From contig NZ_MDEN01000055.1 in the NCBI RefSeq assembly GCF_001705435.1, positions 124,001 to 188,000 on the forward strand: a stretch of 64,000 nucleotides of DNA, given 5' to 3'. The number at the start of each line of letters is the position of its first letter. Position 1 is the first letter of the stretch. Positions 26,127 to 35,744 of this stretch are shown piece after piece. The position numbers and the translations under genes are program-made. This stretch comes from Pseudomonas graminis (GTDB taxonomy: Bacteria > Pseudomonadota > Gammaproteobacteria > Pseudomonadales > Pseudomonadaceae). The notes below the pieces were generated by a model, which worked only from the letters and a program-made list of their open reading frames with translations, did not search any database and was not told the origin of the DNA.

Positions 26127-26456
26127 TCAGATGTTGGCGTCGAGGAACGCCTGCAACTGTGACTTGGACAGTGCGCCGACCTTGGTTGCCGCGACTTCGC
26201 CGTTCTTGAACAGCATCAGGGTCGGGATACCACGAACGCCGTGCTTGGCCGGTGTTTCCTGGTTGTCGTCGATATTCAGCTTGGCGATGGTCAGCTTGCC
26301 TTCGTAAGTGCCAGCGATGTCATCCAGAACCGGGGCAATCATCTTGCATGGGCCACACCATTCAGCCCAGTAATCCACCAGTACAGGGCCGGCAGCCTTC
26401 AGGACATCGGCGTCGAAGCTCGCGTCGCTGACGTGTTTGATCAGGTCGTTACTCAT
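26127..26456 (-). CDS. trxA: thioredoxin 1
   Basis: This general cytosolic disulfide reductase has 109 residues, the usual size. The active site WCGPC is at residues 33-37 (C34 and C37), and the cis-proline motif is RGIPTLMLF. The trxA-rho order is conserved in many proteobacteria. Confidence 0.98.
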   Translation of the reverse strand: MSNDLIKHVSDASFDADVLKAAGPVLVDYWAEWCGPCKMIAPVLDDIAGTYEGKLTIAKLNIDDNQETPAKHGVRGIPTLMLFKNGEVAATKVGALSKSQLQAFLDANI

Positions 26457-26588
26457 GAGATTTCTCCGAGGTCATAGGCAAAAAAACGTGGGCCATCATA
26501 ACTGTGTCACGCGGTGACAGGAAGTCGAGGTTCATTGTCTCTAGCTATGACCCGGCGCGGTTGCCTTAATTGCAGAAATTGCAGATGT

Positions 26589-27293
26589 TTAGCCGGAAGG
26601 TGCGACAAACACGATGCCGGTGCGCAACGCAGCGCCGCGGATGTGCTCCTGCATGGCTTTCTGCGCCGGGCCAGACGCGTTTCGCGCCAGCGCCCGCAGG
26701 ATCTTGCGATGCTCCTGCCAGGTTTCCATGGCCCTGCCCGCGCGAATAAAAGGCAGCTTTTGGCTCTCCAGAAAAATATCGGCGCTGGTGGTGATAATCC
26801 CCAGAATCGCCTGATTGCCACTGGCGATGAGGATGCGCCGGTGGAAATCGAAGTCCAGCCGCGCCGCGCAGTCAAAATCCCCTGCCTTGAGTTCAAGGCG
26901 CATGGCTTCGACGTTATCCTCCAGAACATCGCGCTCATCCGCCGTCAGCGTGACCGCTGCAAGTCCGGCGGCAAACCCTTCCAGCGCATAGCGCAGCTGA
27001 AAAGTCTCAGCAGGTGATGCGTGCGCTGCATACGGCCAGGAAAATCCGTCCGTGCTCCGTTGTGGTTCAGAAACCGCCTGTACGAATACGCCTTTGCCGG
27101 GCTGCACACTGACCAACCCCAAGGCGCTCAATGATGACAGGGCCTCACGCAACGAAGCCCGACTGACGCCCAGCCGAATCGCCAGATCCCGCTGAGACGG
27201 CAGGCTGTCGCCGGGCACATAGCCCTGCTCGGCGATCAGTTTGCGGATCGCCTGGAAGGCGGCTTCAGGCACAGCTACAGGGCTCGGATGCAT
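26589..27293 (-). CDS. GntR family transcriptional regulator, FadR/FCD subfamily
   Basis: The 234-residue regulator starts at the ATG 27291-27293. It has an N-terminal winged helix-turn-helix (SLPSQRDLAIRLGVSRASLREALS, residues about 30-55) and a C-terminal helical FCD ligand-binding domain, with likely metal or ligand His residues around DFDFHRRIL. It lies divergent from a four-gene importer operon across about 270 bases, so it probably controls it in response to the imported compound or a product of it. A longer frame to 27422 has no plausible start signal. Confidence 0.87.
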   Translation of the reverse strand: MHPSPVAVPEAAFQAIRKLIAEQGYVPGDSLPSQRDLAIRLGVSRASLREALSSLSALGLVSVQPGKGVFVQAVSEPQRSTDGFSWPYAAHASPAETFQLRYALEGFAAGLAAVTLTADERDVLEDNVEAMRLELKAGDFDCAARLDFDFHRRILIASGNQAILGIITTSADIFLESQKLPFIRAGRAMETWQEHRKILRALARNASGPAQKAMQEHIRGAALRTGIVFVAPSG

Positions 27294-27467
27294 GGCGATC
27301 AAGGTGTGGAAACCGTAGGAAAAATCCCTTGTATCCCCATCGGAGGCATCCGGCAAGTGACGCCCAAGCGAGGGGCGCCGGGCCTTTCGCGCGCGCCAAA
27401 GCGGGGCGGCTCCCTCACTCACTGTTCAGACCAGTTAGACCGGATCAAGCCTGCGGCCCGCATTCCA

Positions 27468-27480
27468 TGGTTGCAAACCA
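27468..27480. promoter_or_regulatory. possible GntR operator
   Basis: TGGTT-GCA-AACCA is a perfect inverted repeat located between the divergent regulator and transporter genes. FadR-subfamily sites often contain TGGT-N-ACCA. An isolated AGACC direct repeat lies nearby at 27428-27441. Confidence 0.4.
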
Positions 27481-27559
27481 CCGGCTGGCATGGGCTGTGC
27501 ACTGGTGCTTGGCCATGACCCGGGCTTCGCCTGCATATTGATCGATTCGGAGACACCAC

Positions 27560-28345
27560 ATGACCCAGCGTTACAGCGCCCTGCTCGCCGCCCTGTTTGC
27601 CAGCCTCATGCTCGGCCAGGCCCCCGCCCACGCTAATGGTCTGGATGATGTAACCGCTCGCGGCACGTTGAAAGTCGCGGTTCCGCAAGACTTCCCGCCC
27701 TTCGGTTCGGTCGGCCCCGACATGAAGCCGCGCGGCCTGGACATCGACACCGCACAGCTCATCGCCAATCAGTTGAAGGTCAAGCTTGAGCTGACGCCGG
27801 TCAACAGCACCAACCGCGTGCCGTACCTGACCACCGGCAAGGTTGACCTGGTTATCTCCAGCCTCGGCAAAAACCCGGACCGCGAAAAGGTCATCGACTT
27901 CTCCCGCGCTTACGCTCCCTTCTACCTCGCCGTGTTCGGCCCGCCTGAAGACGCGATCAAAACCGTGGACGACCTGAAAGGCAAAACCATCAGCGTGACC
28001 CGTGGCGCCATCGAGGACATCGAGCTGACCGCCGTTGCGCCGAAGGAAGCCACGATCAAACGCTTCGAAGACAACAACTCGACCATCGCGGCTTACCTGG
28101 CCAAGCAGACCGACCTGATCGCCAGTGGCAACGTGGTGATGGTCGCCATCAGCGAGAAGAACCCCAAGCGCATCCCGGAGCTGAAAGTGAAGCTCAAGGA
28201 CTCGCCGGTCTACGTGGGTGTGAACAAAGGTCAGCCCGAGTTGCTCGCCAAAGTGAACGAGATTCTCGAAGCGGCGAAGAAAGACGGCACGCTGGAAAAG
28301 AACGCGCAGACCTGGCTCAAGCAGCCATTGCCTGCCGACCTCTGA
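27560..28345 (+). CDS. periplasmic amino-acid-type ABC substrate-binding protein (family 3)
   Basis: The 261-residue protein has a signal peptide (LLAALFASLMLGQAPAHA, cleavage near residue 25) and a family-3 binding fold. The opening block LKVAVPQDFPPFGSV, then DLVISSLGKNPDREKVIDFS, is typical of polar amino-acid binding proteins. It is the first gene of a four-gene importer; two permeases and an ATPase follow closely. The ligand is not evident; the GntR regulator next door suggests a catabolic amino acid or related compound. Confidence 0.9.
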   Translation: MTQRYSALLAALFASLMLGQAPAHANGLDDVTARGTLKVAVPQDFPPFGSVGPDMKPRGLDIDTAQLIANQLKVKLELTPVNSTNRVPYLTTGKVDLVISSLGKNPDREKVIDFSRAYAPFYLAVFGPPEDAIKTVDDLKGKTISVTRGAIEDIELTAVAPKEATIKRFEDNNSTIAAYLAKQTDLIASGNVVMVAISEKNPKRIPELKVKLKDSPVYVGVNKGQPELLAKVNEILEAAKKDGTLEKNAQTWLKQPLPADL

Positions 28346-28367
28346 TCATCGACTGCCGAGGCGCTAA

Positions 28368-29033
28368 ATGGCTTATCAGTTCGACTTTATCCCGGTCCTG
28401 CAAAACACTGACCTGCTCCTGCGCGGCGCACTGTTCACGCTGGAGCTGACCGCCATCGGCACGCTGCTCGGTGTCAGCGTCGGCATTGTCGGGGCGATTG
28501 TCAGGGCGTGGAAAATCCAGCCGTTCTCGGCCATTTTCGGTGTCTATGTAGAACTGATCCGCAACACGCCGTTTCTGGTGCAGTTGTTTTTCATCTTCTT
28601 CGGGCTGCCGTCACTGGGCCTGCAGATATCGGAGTGGCAGGCCGCCGTGCTGGCGATGGTCATCAACCTTGGCGCCTACTCGACGGAGATCATCCGTGCG
28701 GGCGTGCAGGCGATTCCGCGCGGCCAGATCGAGGCGTCGGCCGCGCTGGCGATGACTCGCTTTGAGACGTTTCGCCATGTCGTGCTGGTCCCGGCGCTGG
28801 GCAAGGTGTGGCCGGCGCTGAGCAGCCAGATCATCATCGTCATGCTCGGTTCTGCGGTCTGTTCGCAGATCGCCACCGAGGAGCTGAGTTTCGCCGCGAA
28901 CTTCATTCAGTCGCGCAACTTCCGCTCGTTTGAGACGTACATCATTACCACGCTGATCTACCTGTGCATGGCGCTGCTGGTGCGTCAGTTGCTGGCGTGG
29001 ATCGGCAGACGCTATATCGCGAGGAGCCGCTGA
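28368..29033 (+). CDS. amino-acid ABC transporter permease 1
   Basis: The 221-residue HisM/GlnP-type inner-membrane subunit has about five membrane segments. The signature stretch is VELIRNTPFLVQLFFIFFGLP near residues 57-78, and the EAA-like loop is near GQIEASAALAMTRFETFRHV. It follows the binding protein by 22 bases, and its stop overlaps the next permease start (TGATG). Confidence 0.9.
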   Translation: MAYQFDFIPVLQNTDLLLRGALFTLELTAIGTLLGVSVGIVGAIVRAWKIQPFSAIFGVYVELIRNTPFLVQLFFIFFGLPSLGLQISEWQAAVLAMVINLGAYSTEIIRAGVQAIPRGQIEASAALAMTRFETFRHVVLVPALGKVWPALSSQIIIVMLGSAVCSQIATEELSFAANFIQSRNFRSFETYIITTLIYLCMALLVRQLLAWIGRRYIARSR

Positions 29034-29680
29034 TGGATTTCACCCTTTGGGACGTCGTGCGCAACTTGCTGACCGGCCTGCAGTGGACACTGGCGCTGTC
29101 GCTGGTGGCGTTCATCGGCGGCGGCGTGATCGGTTTGCTGGTGATGACCCTGCGCATTTCCGAGAAGGCAATGCCACGCAGGCTCGCGCGCTGCTACATC
29201 GAGCTGTTTCAAGGCACGCCATTATTGATGCAGCTGTTCCTGGTGTTCTTCGGCGTGGCGCTGATGGGCATCGACATTTCGCCCTGGTTCGCGGCGGCGC
29301 TGGCGTTGACGTTGTTCACCAGTGCGTACCTGGCCGAAATCTGGCGTGGCTGCGTGGAGTCGATTTCCAACGGCCAGTGGGAAGCTTCCGCAAGTCTGGC
29401 GCTGACCCCGTTCGAGCAACTGCGTTACGTGATTCTGCCTCAGGCGTTGCGCATCGCGGTGGCGCCAACGGTGGGGTTCTCCGTGCAGGTGGTCAAAGGC
29501 ACGGCAGTCACGTCGATCATCGGCTTCACCGAGCTGACCAAAACCGGCGGCATGCTCGCCAACGCCACGTTCCAGCCTTTCATGGTCTACGGCTTCGTTG
29601 CCCTGGGCTACTTCATGCTTTGCTATCCGTTGTCGCTCAGCGCGCGCTACCTGGAAAGGAGACTTCATGCCTCTGCTTAG
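29033..29680 (+). CDS. amino-acid ABC transporter permease 2
   Basis: The 215-residue permease is the partner of the preceding one. IELFQGTPLLMQLFLVFFG and the EAA-loop EASASLALTPFEQLRYVILP are the family landmarks. The ATG at 29033 shares a base with the upstream stop, indicating coupling. Its end overlaps the ATPase gene by 14 bases. Confidence 0.9.
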   Translation: MDFTLWDVVRNLLTGLQWTLALSLVAFIGGGVIGLLVMTLRISEKAMPRRLARCYIELFQGTPLLMQLFLVFFGVALMGIDISPWFAAALALTLFTSAYLAEIWRGCVESISNGQWEASASLALTPFEQLRYVILPQALRIAVAPTVGFSVQVVKGTAVTSIIGFTELTKTGGMLANATFQPFMVYGFVALGYFMLCYPLSLSARYLERRLHASA

Positions 29681-30401
29681 AATTTCCGCCCTGCACAAGT
29701 ATTACGGCGACCACCATGTGCTCAAGGGCATCGACCTCAGCGTCGAGGAAGGTCAGGTCGTGGCGATCATCGGGCGCAGCGGTTCGGGCAAAAGCACGCT
29801 GCTGCGCACCCTGAACGGCCTTGAGTCGATCAATGACGGGGTGATCGAGGTCGACGGCGAATACCTCGATGCCGCGCGGGCTGACCTGCGCAGCCTGAGA
29901 CAGAAAGTCGGCATGGTCTTCCAGCAGTTCAACCTGTTTCCGCACCTGACGGTGGGCGAGAACGTAATGCTCGCGCCGCAGGTGGTGAAGAAGGTTTCCA
30001 AAGCCGAAGCGAAAAAGCTGGCGAAGGAGATGCTCGACCGGGTGGGCCTGGGCGAGAAATTCGACGCCTTCCCTGACCGGCTGTCCGGTGGTCAGCAGCA
30101 GCGCGTGGCGATCGCGCGTGCGCTGGCGATGTCGCCCAAAGTGCTGCTGTGCGACGAAATCACCTCGGCGCTCGACCCGGAGCTGGTCAACGAAGTACTC
30201 GCAGTCGTTCGCGAGCTGGCCAAAGACGGCATGACGCTGATCATGGTGACCCACGAAATGCGCTTCGCCCGCGAGGTGGGCGACAAGCTGGTGTTCATGC
30301 ACCAGGGCAAGGTGCATGAGGTAGGCGATCCTAAAATACTGATGGCCAACCCGAAAACGCCCGAGCTGGCGAATTTCATTGGGTCAGTTGAGCAGGCTTG
30401 A
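29667..30401 (+). CDS. amino-acid ABC transporter ATP-binding protein
   Basis: The 244-residue ATPase drives the importer. Walker A is GRSGSGKSTLL (near residue 35), the signature is LSGGQQQRVAIARAL and Walker B is LLCDEITSALDPE (Asp-Glu with the typical D-loop). The ATG at 29667 lies seven bases after AAAGGA, and it overlaps the permease gene by 14 bases. GlnQ/HisP-like. It ends the operon; REP elements follow at once. Confidence 0.93.
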   Translation: MPLLRISALHKYYGDHHVLKGIDLSVEEGQVVAIIGRSGSGKSTLLRTLNGLESINDGVIEVDGEYLDAARADLRSLRQKVGMVFQQFNLFPHLTVGENVMLAPQVVKKVSKAEAKKLAKEMLDRVGLGEKFDAFPDRLSGGQQQRVAIARALAMSPKVLLCDEITSALDPELVNEVLAVVRELAKDGMTLIMVTHEMRFAREVGDKLVFMHQGKVHEVGDPKILMANPKTPELANFIGSVEQA

Positions 30402-30432
30402 GCCCGAGTGCAGAATCGGCCATGGCTCAAAC

Positions 30433-30529
30433 TGTAGGACCGCCTTTAGCCGGGAAGGCGTCAGGTGCCATGTCGCGAAACTGATGTCGCACACACTGGC
30501 CCCTTCCCGGCTGAAGCCGGTCCTACTAA
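30433..30529. repeat. REP pair (inverted), copy B, first of a tandem duplication
   Basis: TGTAGGACCGCCTTTAGCCGG faces CCGGCTGAAGCCGGTCCTAC across about 50 bases. The flanking GGCTCAAAC at 30424 recurs at 30562. The spacing between copies B and C is 138 bases. One base of the forward hairpin differs from its relatives (CGCC for CGGC). Confidence 0.85.
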
Positions 30530-30570
30530 GACACCGCGTGCATCCTGTGGGGGCTGGCTTCGGCTCAAAC

Positions 30571-30666
30571 TGTAGGACCGGCTTTAGCCGGGAAGACGTC
30601 AGGTGTCACACCGCAACATTGACGGCGCACACACTGGCCTCTTCCCGGCTGAAGCCGGTCCTACTA
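30571..30666. repeat. REP pair (inverted), copy C, second of the tandem duplication
   Basis: TGTAGGACCGGCTTTAGCCGG at 30571 faces CCGGCTGAAGCCGGTCCTAC ending at 30665. The internal spacer GTCAGGTGTCACACCGCAA is shared with copy D at 38991 onward. Confidence 0.87.
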
Positions 30667-30749
30667 ATACGGCGCAAATACGTTGCCGGTTTGGCGACGG
30701 TGATGGATCGTGGCACGATGGCGGGGTTATCGACCGAGACCTTTTGACC

Positions 30750-32252
30750 ATGCCGCTATCCACAGCCAAAAACCTCTCGCTGATCGCCGCGATCGACCTG
30801 GGCTCCAACAGCTTCCATATGGTTGTCGCCAAAGCCAATCAGGGCGAAATTCGCATCCTTGAGCGGCTCGGTGAGAAAGTGCAGCTGGCCGCGGGGATCG
30901 ATGACGACCGCCGCCTCAGCGAAGAATCCATGCAGCGAGGGCTCGACTGCCTCAAGCGCTTCTCCCAACTGATCAACGGTATGCCGCCCGGCGCCGTGCG
31001 CATCGTCGGCACCAACGCCCTGCGCGAAGCCCGCAATCGCAACGAATTCATTCACCGCGCCGAAGAAATCCTCGGCCATCCGGTCGAGGTGATCTCCGGC
31101 CGTGAAGAAGCGCGCCTGATCTACCTGGGCGTGTCCCATACCCTGGCCGACACGCCCGGCAAACGCCTGGTCGCCGACATCGGCGGCGGCAGCACCGAGT
31201 TCATCATCGGCCAGCGCTTCGAGCCACTGTTGCGCGAAAGCCTGCAGATGGGCTGCGTCAGCTTCACTCAGCGTTATTTCAAGGACGGCAAGATCACCCC
31301 GGCGCGCTACGCCCAGGCTTACACTGCAGCGCGGCTGGAAATCATGAGCATCGAGCACGCGCTGCATCGCCTGACGTGGGATGAGGCCATCGGTTCTTCC
31401 GGCACCATCCGCGCCATCGGCCTGGCTCTGAAGGCCGGCGGCCACGGCAATGGCGAGGTCAACGCCGAAGGCCTGGCCTGGCTCAAGCGCAAGCTGATGA
31501 AGCTGGGCGAAGTGGACAAAATCGATTTCGAAGGCCTCAAGCCTGACCGTCGTGCGATCTTCCCCGCAGGGCTGGCGATTCTCGAAGCGATTTTCGACGC
31601 CCTCGACCTCAAACGCATGGATCACTGCGAAGGCGCGCTGCGTGAAGGCGTGCTTTACGACCTGCTTGGCCGTCATCACCACGAAGACGTGCGCGAACGC
31701 ACCCTCAGCTCGCTGATGGAGCGCTACCACGTCGATCTCGAACAAGCCGCCCGTGTCGAGCGCAAGGCCCTGTCGGCACTGGAGCAAGTGGCGAAGGCGT
31801 GGGAGCTTGAGGACAATGCGTATCGCGAGTTACTGAGCTGGGCCGCCAAGGTGCATGAAGTGGGTCTGGACATCGCCCACTACCACTACCACAAGCATGG
31901 CGCATACCTGATCGAGCACTCGGACCTCGCCGGTTTCTCACGCGAAGACCAGCAAATGCTCGCGCTGCTGGTGCGCGGTCATCGTCGCAATATCCCCAAG
32001 GACAAGTTTGCCGAGTTCGGCAACGAAGGCGTGAAGCTGATTCGTCTGTGCGCGCTGCTGCGTTTTGCGATCCTGTTTCACCACATTCGCGGTACTCAGG
32101 AAATGCCGCAACCCGTGCTGACCGCCAACGATAACCATCTGGACATCGTGTTCCCGGATGGCTGGCTGGAAAACAACCAGCTGACTCAGGCCGACTTCGC
32201 GCTCGAAGCGGAATGGCTGACCCGAGTCGGCATCATCCTCAACGTACGCTGA
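30750..32252 (+). CDS. ppx: exopolyphosphatase
   Basis: Ppx removes terminal phosphates from polyphosphate. From the ATG at 30750 the product is 500 residues, the Ppx/GppA family with a sugar-kinase-like fold: [14 protein letters not shown] near residue 13 and [14 protein letters not shown] near residue 140. A C-terminal HD-like helical part contains [21 protein letters not shown]. The gene ends inside the 3' end of ppk, overlapping it by 14 bases in convergent orientation. The long open leader from 30603 runs through a REP element and is not likely translated. Confidence 0.95.
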   Translation: MPLSTAKNLSLIAAIDLGSNSFHMVVAKANQGEIRILERLGEKVQLAAGIDDDRRLSEESMQRGLDCLKRFSQLINGMPPGAVRIVGTNALREARNRNEFIHRAEEILGHPVEVISGREEARLIYLGVSHTLADTPGKRLVADIGGGSTEFIIGQRFEPLLRESLQMGCVSFTQRYFKDGKITPARYAQAYTAARLEIMSIEHALHRLTWDEAIGSSGTIRAIGLALKAGGHGNGEVNAEGLAWLKRKLMKLGEVDKIDFEGLKPDRRAIFPAGLAILEAIFDALDLKRMDHCEGALREGVLYDLLGRHHHEDVRERTLSSLMERYHVDLEQAARVERKALSALEQVAKAWELEDNAYRELLSWAAKVHEVGLDIAHYHYHKHGAYLIEHSDLAGFSREDQQMLALLVRGHRRNIPKDKFAEFGNEGVKLIRLCALLRFAILFHHIRGTQEMPQPVLTANDNHLDIVFPDGWLENNQLTQADFALEAEWLTRVGIILNVR

Positions 32253-34461
32253 GGACCGGGTTGCTGAGTTTTTCCAACAGACTCGCCTGCACATTGCGGG
32301 CGTTCTGGTTGCCGGTCGGGGTGCTGCGAATGTAGCGCCCGTCCGGCTGCAGCAGCCAGCTATGGGTGTTGTCGGTCAGGTACCCTTCCAGCTCTTTCTT
32401 CACGCGCAAGATCAGCTTCTTGCCTTCCACCGGGAAGCAGGTCTCGACGCGCTTGTCGAGGTTGCGCTCCATCCAGTCGGCACTCGACAGGAACATCTGC
32501 TCGTCGCCGCCGTTGAGGAAGTAGAACACCCGCGTGTGCTCAAGGAAGCGACCGATGATCGAGCGCACCTGAATGTTGTGGGACACCCCCGGCACGCCAG
32601 GACGCAGGCAGCACATGCCGCGCACGACGAGGTCGATCTTGACCCCGGTCTGACTCGCCTTGTACAGCGCGCGAATGATCTTCGGGTCGGTCAGCGAGTT
32701 GAACTTGGCGATGATGTGCGCAGGCTTGCCCTCGGACGCGAACTGCGTCTCCCGGGCAATCATGTCCAGCATGCCTTTCTTCAGGGTGAACGGCGCGTGC
32801 AGCAGTTTCTTCATGCGCAGCGTCTTACCCATCCCGATCAATTGGCTGAACAGCTTGCCGACGTCTTCACACAAGGCATCGTCCGAGGTGAGCAGGCTGT
32901 AATCGGTATACAGACGCGCGTTACCAGCGTGGTAGTTGCCCGTACCCAAATGCGCGTAACGGACGATCTCGCCGGCTTCACGGCGCAGGATGAGCATCAT
33001 CTTGGCGTGGGTCTTGTAACCGACCACGCCGTAGATCACTACGGCACCGGCCGCTTGCAGGCGGCTCGCCAGTTGAAGGTTCGACTCTTCATCAAAACGC
33101 GCACGCAGCTCGATGACGGCCGTGACTTCCTTGCCGTTGCGCGCGGCATCGACCAGTGCATCGACGATTTCCGAGTTGGCGCCACTGCGGTAAAGCGTCT
33201 GCCGCACGGCCAGCACGTGAGGGTCTTTCGCCGCCTGGCGCAGCAGATCGACGACCGGCGTGAAGGACTCGAACGGGTGCAACAGCAGGATGTCCTGCTT
33301 GCTGATCACGTTGAAAATGTTTTCGCTGTTCTGCAGCAGCTTCGGAATCGCCGGGGTGAACGGCATGTACTGCAGCTCGGGGTGACTGTCCAGGCCGGTG
33401 ATGCTGAACAGCCGCGTCAGGTTCACCGGGCCATTGACCTGATACAGCTCGGTCTCGCTCAGGTTGAACTGCTTGAGCAGGTAGTCCGAGAGCAGTTTCG
33501 GGCAGGTATCTGCCACTTCCAGACGCACGGCATCGCCGTAACGACGGGAGAACAGCTCGCCACGCAGCGCGCGGGCAAGGTCTTCCACGTCCTCTGAATC
33601 GAGGGCCAGGTCGGCGTTACGGGTCAGACGGAACTGGTAGCAGCCCTTGACCTTCATGCCCTGGAACAGGTCATCGGCGTGGGCGTGGATCATCGACGAC
33701 AGGAAGACATAGTTGTCCCCCGGGCCACCCACGTCTTCCGGCACCTTGATGATACGCGGCAACAGGCGCGGTGCCGGGATGATCGCCAGACCCGAGTCGC
33801 GGCCGAAGGCGTCGATGCCTTCCAGCTCGACGATGAAGTTCAGCGACTTGTTCACCAGCAGCGGGAATGGGTGCGTCGGGTCCAGACCGATCGGCGTGAT
33901 GATCGGCGCGATCTCGTCACGGAAATAACGGCGCACCCAGGCTTTGATCTTGGCGTTCCAGTTGCGACGGCGGATGAAGCGCACCTGATGCTTTTCCAGC
34001 TCCGGCAACAGGATGTCGTTGAGAATGGCGTACTGGCGATCCACGTGGCCGTGCACCAGTTCGCTGATACGGGCCAGCGCCTGATGAGGCTGCAGGCCGT
34101 CAGCGCCGGCCTGTTCGCGAGCGAAGGTGATTTGCTTCTTGAGCCCGGCGACGCGGATTTCGAAGAATTCGTCGAGGTTGCTGGAGAAGATCAGCAGGAA
34201 CTTAAGCCGCTCAAGCAACGGATAGGACTCGTCCAGCGCCTGTTCCAACACGCGAATGTTGAACTGCAGCTGCGACAGCTCGCGATGGATATAAAGACTG
34301 CTGTCATCCAGATTGGGCACCGCGATGGCATGCGGGGCCGGATGAGGCGGTTCCAGCGCGGGGACCACTTCAATGGTCGGCTCGACCACCGGAGTGACTT
34401 CCTGATTGACGGGCTGAGGGTCAAGCCCGACTGCGGCTTCGGTAGATCCTTCGGTGCTCAT
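32239..34461 (-). CDS. ppk: polyphosphate kinase 1
   Basis: PPK1 makes polyphosphate from ATP on the inner membrane. From ATG 34459-34461 the protein has 740 residues. An N-terminal extension rich in Pro and acidic residues (about 45 residues) precedes the conserved core, which begins with [20 protein letters not shown]. The catalytic-histidine regions are [15 protein letters not shown] and [20 protein letters not shown]. The start [12 protein letters not shown] follows the leader described separately. It is convergent with ppx, so polyP synthesis and breakdown are encoded tail to tail. Confidence 0.96.
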   Translation of the reverse strand: MSTEGSTEAAVGLDPQPVNQEVTPVVEPTIEVVPALEPPHPAPHAIAVPNLDDSSLYIHRELSQLQFNIRVLEQALDESYPLLERLKFLLIFSSNLDEFFEIRVAGLKKQITFAREQAGADGLQPHQALARISELVHGHVDRQYAILNDILLPELEKHQVRFIRRRNWNAKIKAWVRRYFRDEIAPIITPIGLDPTHPFPLLVNKSLNFIVELEGIDAFGRDSGLAIIPAPRLLPRIIKVPEDVGGPGDNYVFLSSMIHAHADDLFQGMKVKGCYQFRLTRNADLALDSEDVEDLARALRGELFSRRYGDAVRLEVADTCPKLLSDYLLKQFNLSETELYQVNGPVNLTRLFSITGLDSHPELQYMPFTPAIPKLLQNSENIFNVISKQDILLLHPFESFTPVVDLLRQAAKDPHVLAVRQTLYRSGANSEIVDALVDAARNGKEVTAVIELRARFDEESNLQLASRLQAAGAVVIYGVVGYKTHAKMMLILRREAGEIVRYAHLGTGNYHAGNARLYTDYSLLTSDDALCEDVGKLFSQLIGMGKTLRMKKLLHAPFTLKKGMLDMIARETQFASEGKPAHIIAKFNSLTDPKIIRALYKASQTGVKIDLVVRGMCCLRPGVPGVSHNIQVRSIIGRFLEHTRVFYFLNGGDEQMFLSSADWMERNLDKRVETCFPVEGKKLILRVKKELEGYLTDNTHSWLLQPDGRYIRSTPTGNQNARNVQASLLEKLSNPVLSVR

Positions 34462-34786
34462 GAATAATCCTGTAAGGCAAATGGCCTTGTAACAGTTGGG
34501 CCGCGCATACGGCCGATGTCGGAATGCCGCTTGCGCCACAACAGTGGTGACGTACAGCGTGGAACAACGGTCACGCCCAGGGGGCAGCGGTTCTGACGAT
34601 AGTTGCAGCCTGAGTCGATATCGCGGGGCGTGGCGACCAGCGTCAGGCTCAATGCTGTGAGCGGTTTGACTCTCCACGCTACGGATTTCTCCGTACGGTG
34701 CAAGCCCTGAACTGCAAACATTCGCGTGGCGCCAGGGAGAGGGCAACGTGCAAGGAAGGGATCCGCGCCCATCCAGGCCGGCAAGC
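34462..34786 (-). promoter_or_regulatory. ppk 5' untranslated leader with stem-loops
   Basis: About 325 bases separate the predicted transcription start from the ppk ATG. Two hairpins are visible: AAGGC-AAATG-GCCTT within 30 bases of the start codon, and GGCCG-CGCATA-CGGCC just beyond it. The reading frame of ppk stays open to 34746, but no plausible upstream start is evident. Confidence 0.5.
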
Positions 34787-34792
34787 GTGACA

Positions 34793-34826
34793 TTTATAAG
34801 CGGCGATTATGACACTCACGTGACAG
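34793..34826 (-). promoter_or_regulatory. Pho box and -10 element of ppk
   Basis: On the minus strand CTGTCAC-GTGA-GTGTCAT (34826-34809) is two 7-base PhoB half-sites separated by four bases, matching the CTGTCAT-N4-CTGTCAT model at almost every half-site position. Ten bases downstream is TATAAA (34798-34793). That is the usual geometry of a PhoB-activated sigma70 promoter with the box in place of the -35. Confidence 0.78.
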
Positions 34827-34979
34827 GCGTAATTGCGACGTAACGTGTACGACTCAAACCCGCTCTTCGCGCGAACAATCGCTTCCGAACGTAGGAAACT
34901 TTAACGCGGTGACACATTTGCATACTTTCCTGAATGCCTTGGGCGCGTTAGGCTGCGCGTTCATTTCGCCAGCACCCAA

Positions 34980-35609
34980 ATGATGCTCCAGCATTTTTTA
35001 CAAGAATTTGGCTACTTCGCCCTTTTCCTCGGGACCTTTTTTGAAGGCGAGACCATTCTGGTGCTTGCCGGCTTTCTTGCGTTCCGCGGATACATGGATA
35101 TCAATCTGGTCGTGGTGGTTGCCTTCTTCGGCAGCTACGCAGGCGACCAGCTCTGGTATTTCATGGGACGCAAGCATGGCCGCAAGCTACTGGCGCGCAA
35201 GCCTCGCTGGCAGTTAATGGGCGATCGCGCGCTGGAGCATATCCGGCGCCACCCCGACATCTGGGTGCTGAGCTTCCGCTTTGTGTATGGCTTGCGTACG
35301 GTCATGCCGGTCGCTATCGGGCTGTCCGGCTATCCACCGGGGCGCTACCTGTTGCTCAACGGCATCGGCGCAGCGGTATGGGCAGCCGCGTTGGGCGCAG
35401 CGGCGTACAAGTTCGGCTCCGTGCTCGAAGGCCTGCTGGGCAACGTCAAGAAGTACGAGCTGTGGGTGTTGGGCGCATTGCTGGTGATCGGTGTGCTGCT
35501 GTGGATCCGCCGGCGCATCAAGAACGCACGTATCGCTCGCGAAGAAAAGCTGGCCGTCGCGGCCAACGCCCAAGTCCATGTGGACGCCCGGAACACCCCT
35601 GACGAGTAA
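34980..35609 (+). CDS. DedA family membrane protein
   Basis: The 209-residue membrane protein carries the family blocks FFEGETILVLAGFLA and GDQLWYFMGRKHG, with RFVYGLRTVMPVAIGLSG near residues 100-120. DedA proteins are proposed to flip or transport lipid carriers such as undecaprenyl phosphate, and affect membrane homeostasis and envelope stress; this member's substrate is unknown. Four to five membrane segments and a basic C-terminus are visible. It is divergent from ppk. Confidence 0.88.
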   Translation: MMLQHFLQEFGYFALFLGTFFEGETILVLAGFLAFRGYMDINLVVVVAFFGSYAGDQLWYFMGRKHGRKLLARKPRWQLMGDRALEHIRRHPDIWVLSFRFVYGLRTVMPVAIGLSGYPPGRYLLLNGIGAAVWAAALGAAAYKFGSVLEGLLGNVKKYELWVLGALLVIGVLLWIRRRIKNARIAREEKLAVAANAQVHVDARNTPDE

Positions 35610-35744
35610 ATCCTCGGCGCATGCCTACGGAGCTGGAGACATTCGCTGACGGCGTTGTCCTAGGCTCATGGCTTGCGACAATCAGCGCAATGCTGACCTG
35701 CGTAACCGGCTATGGGCCGGAGCGCCCGAGAGAGGAACACGCGA

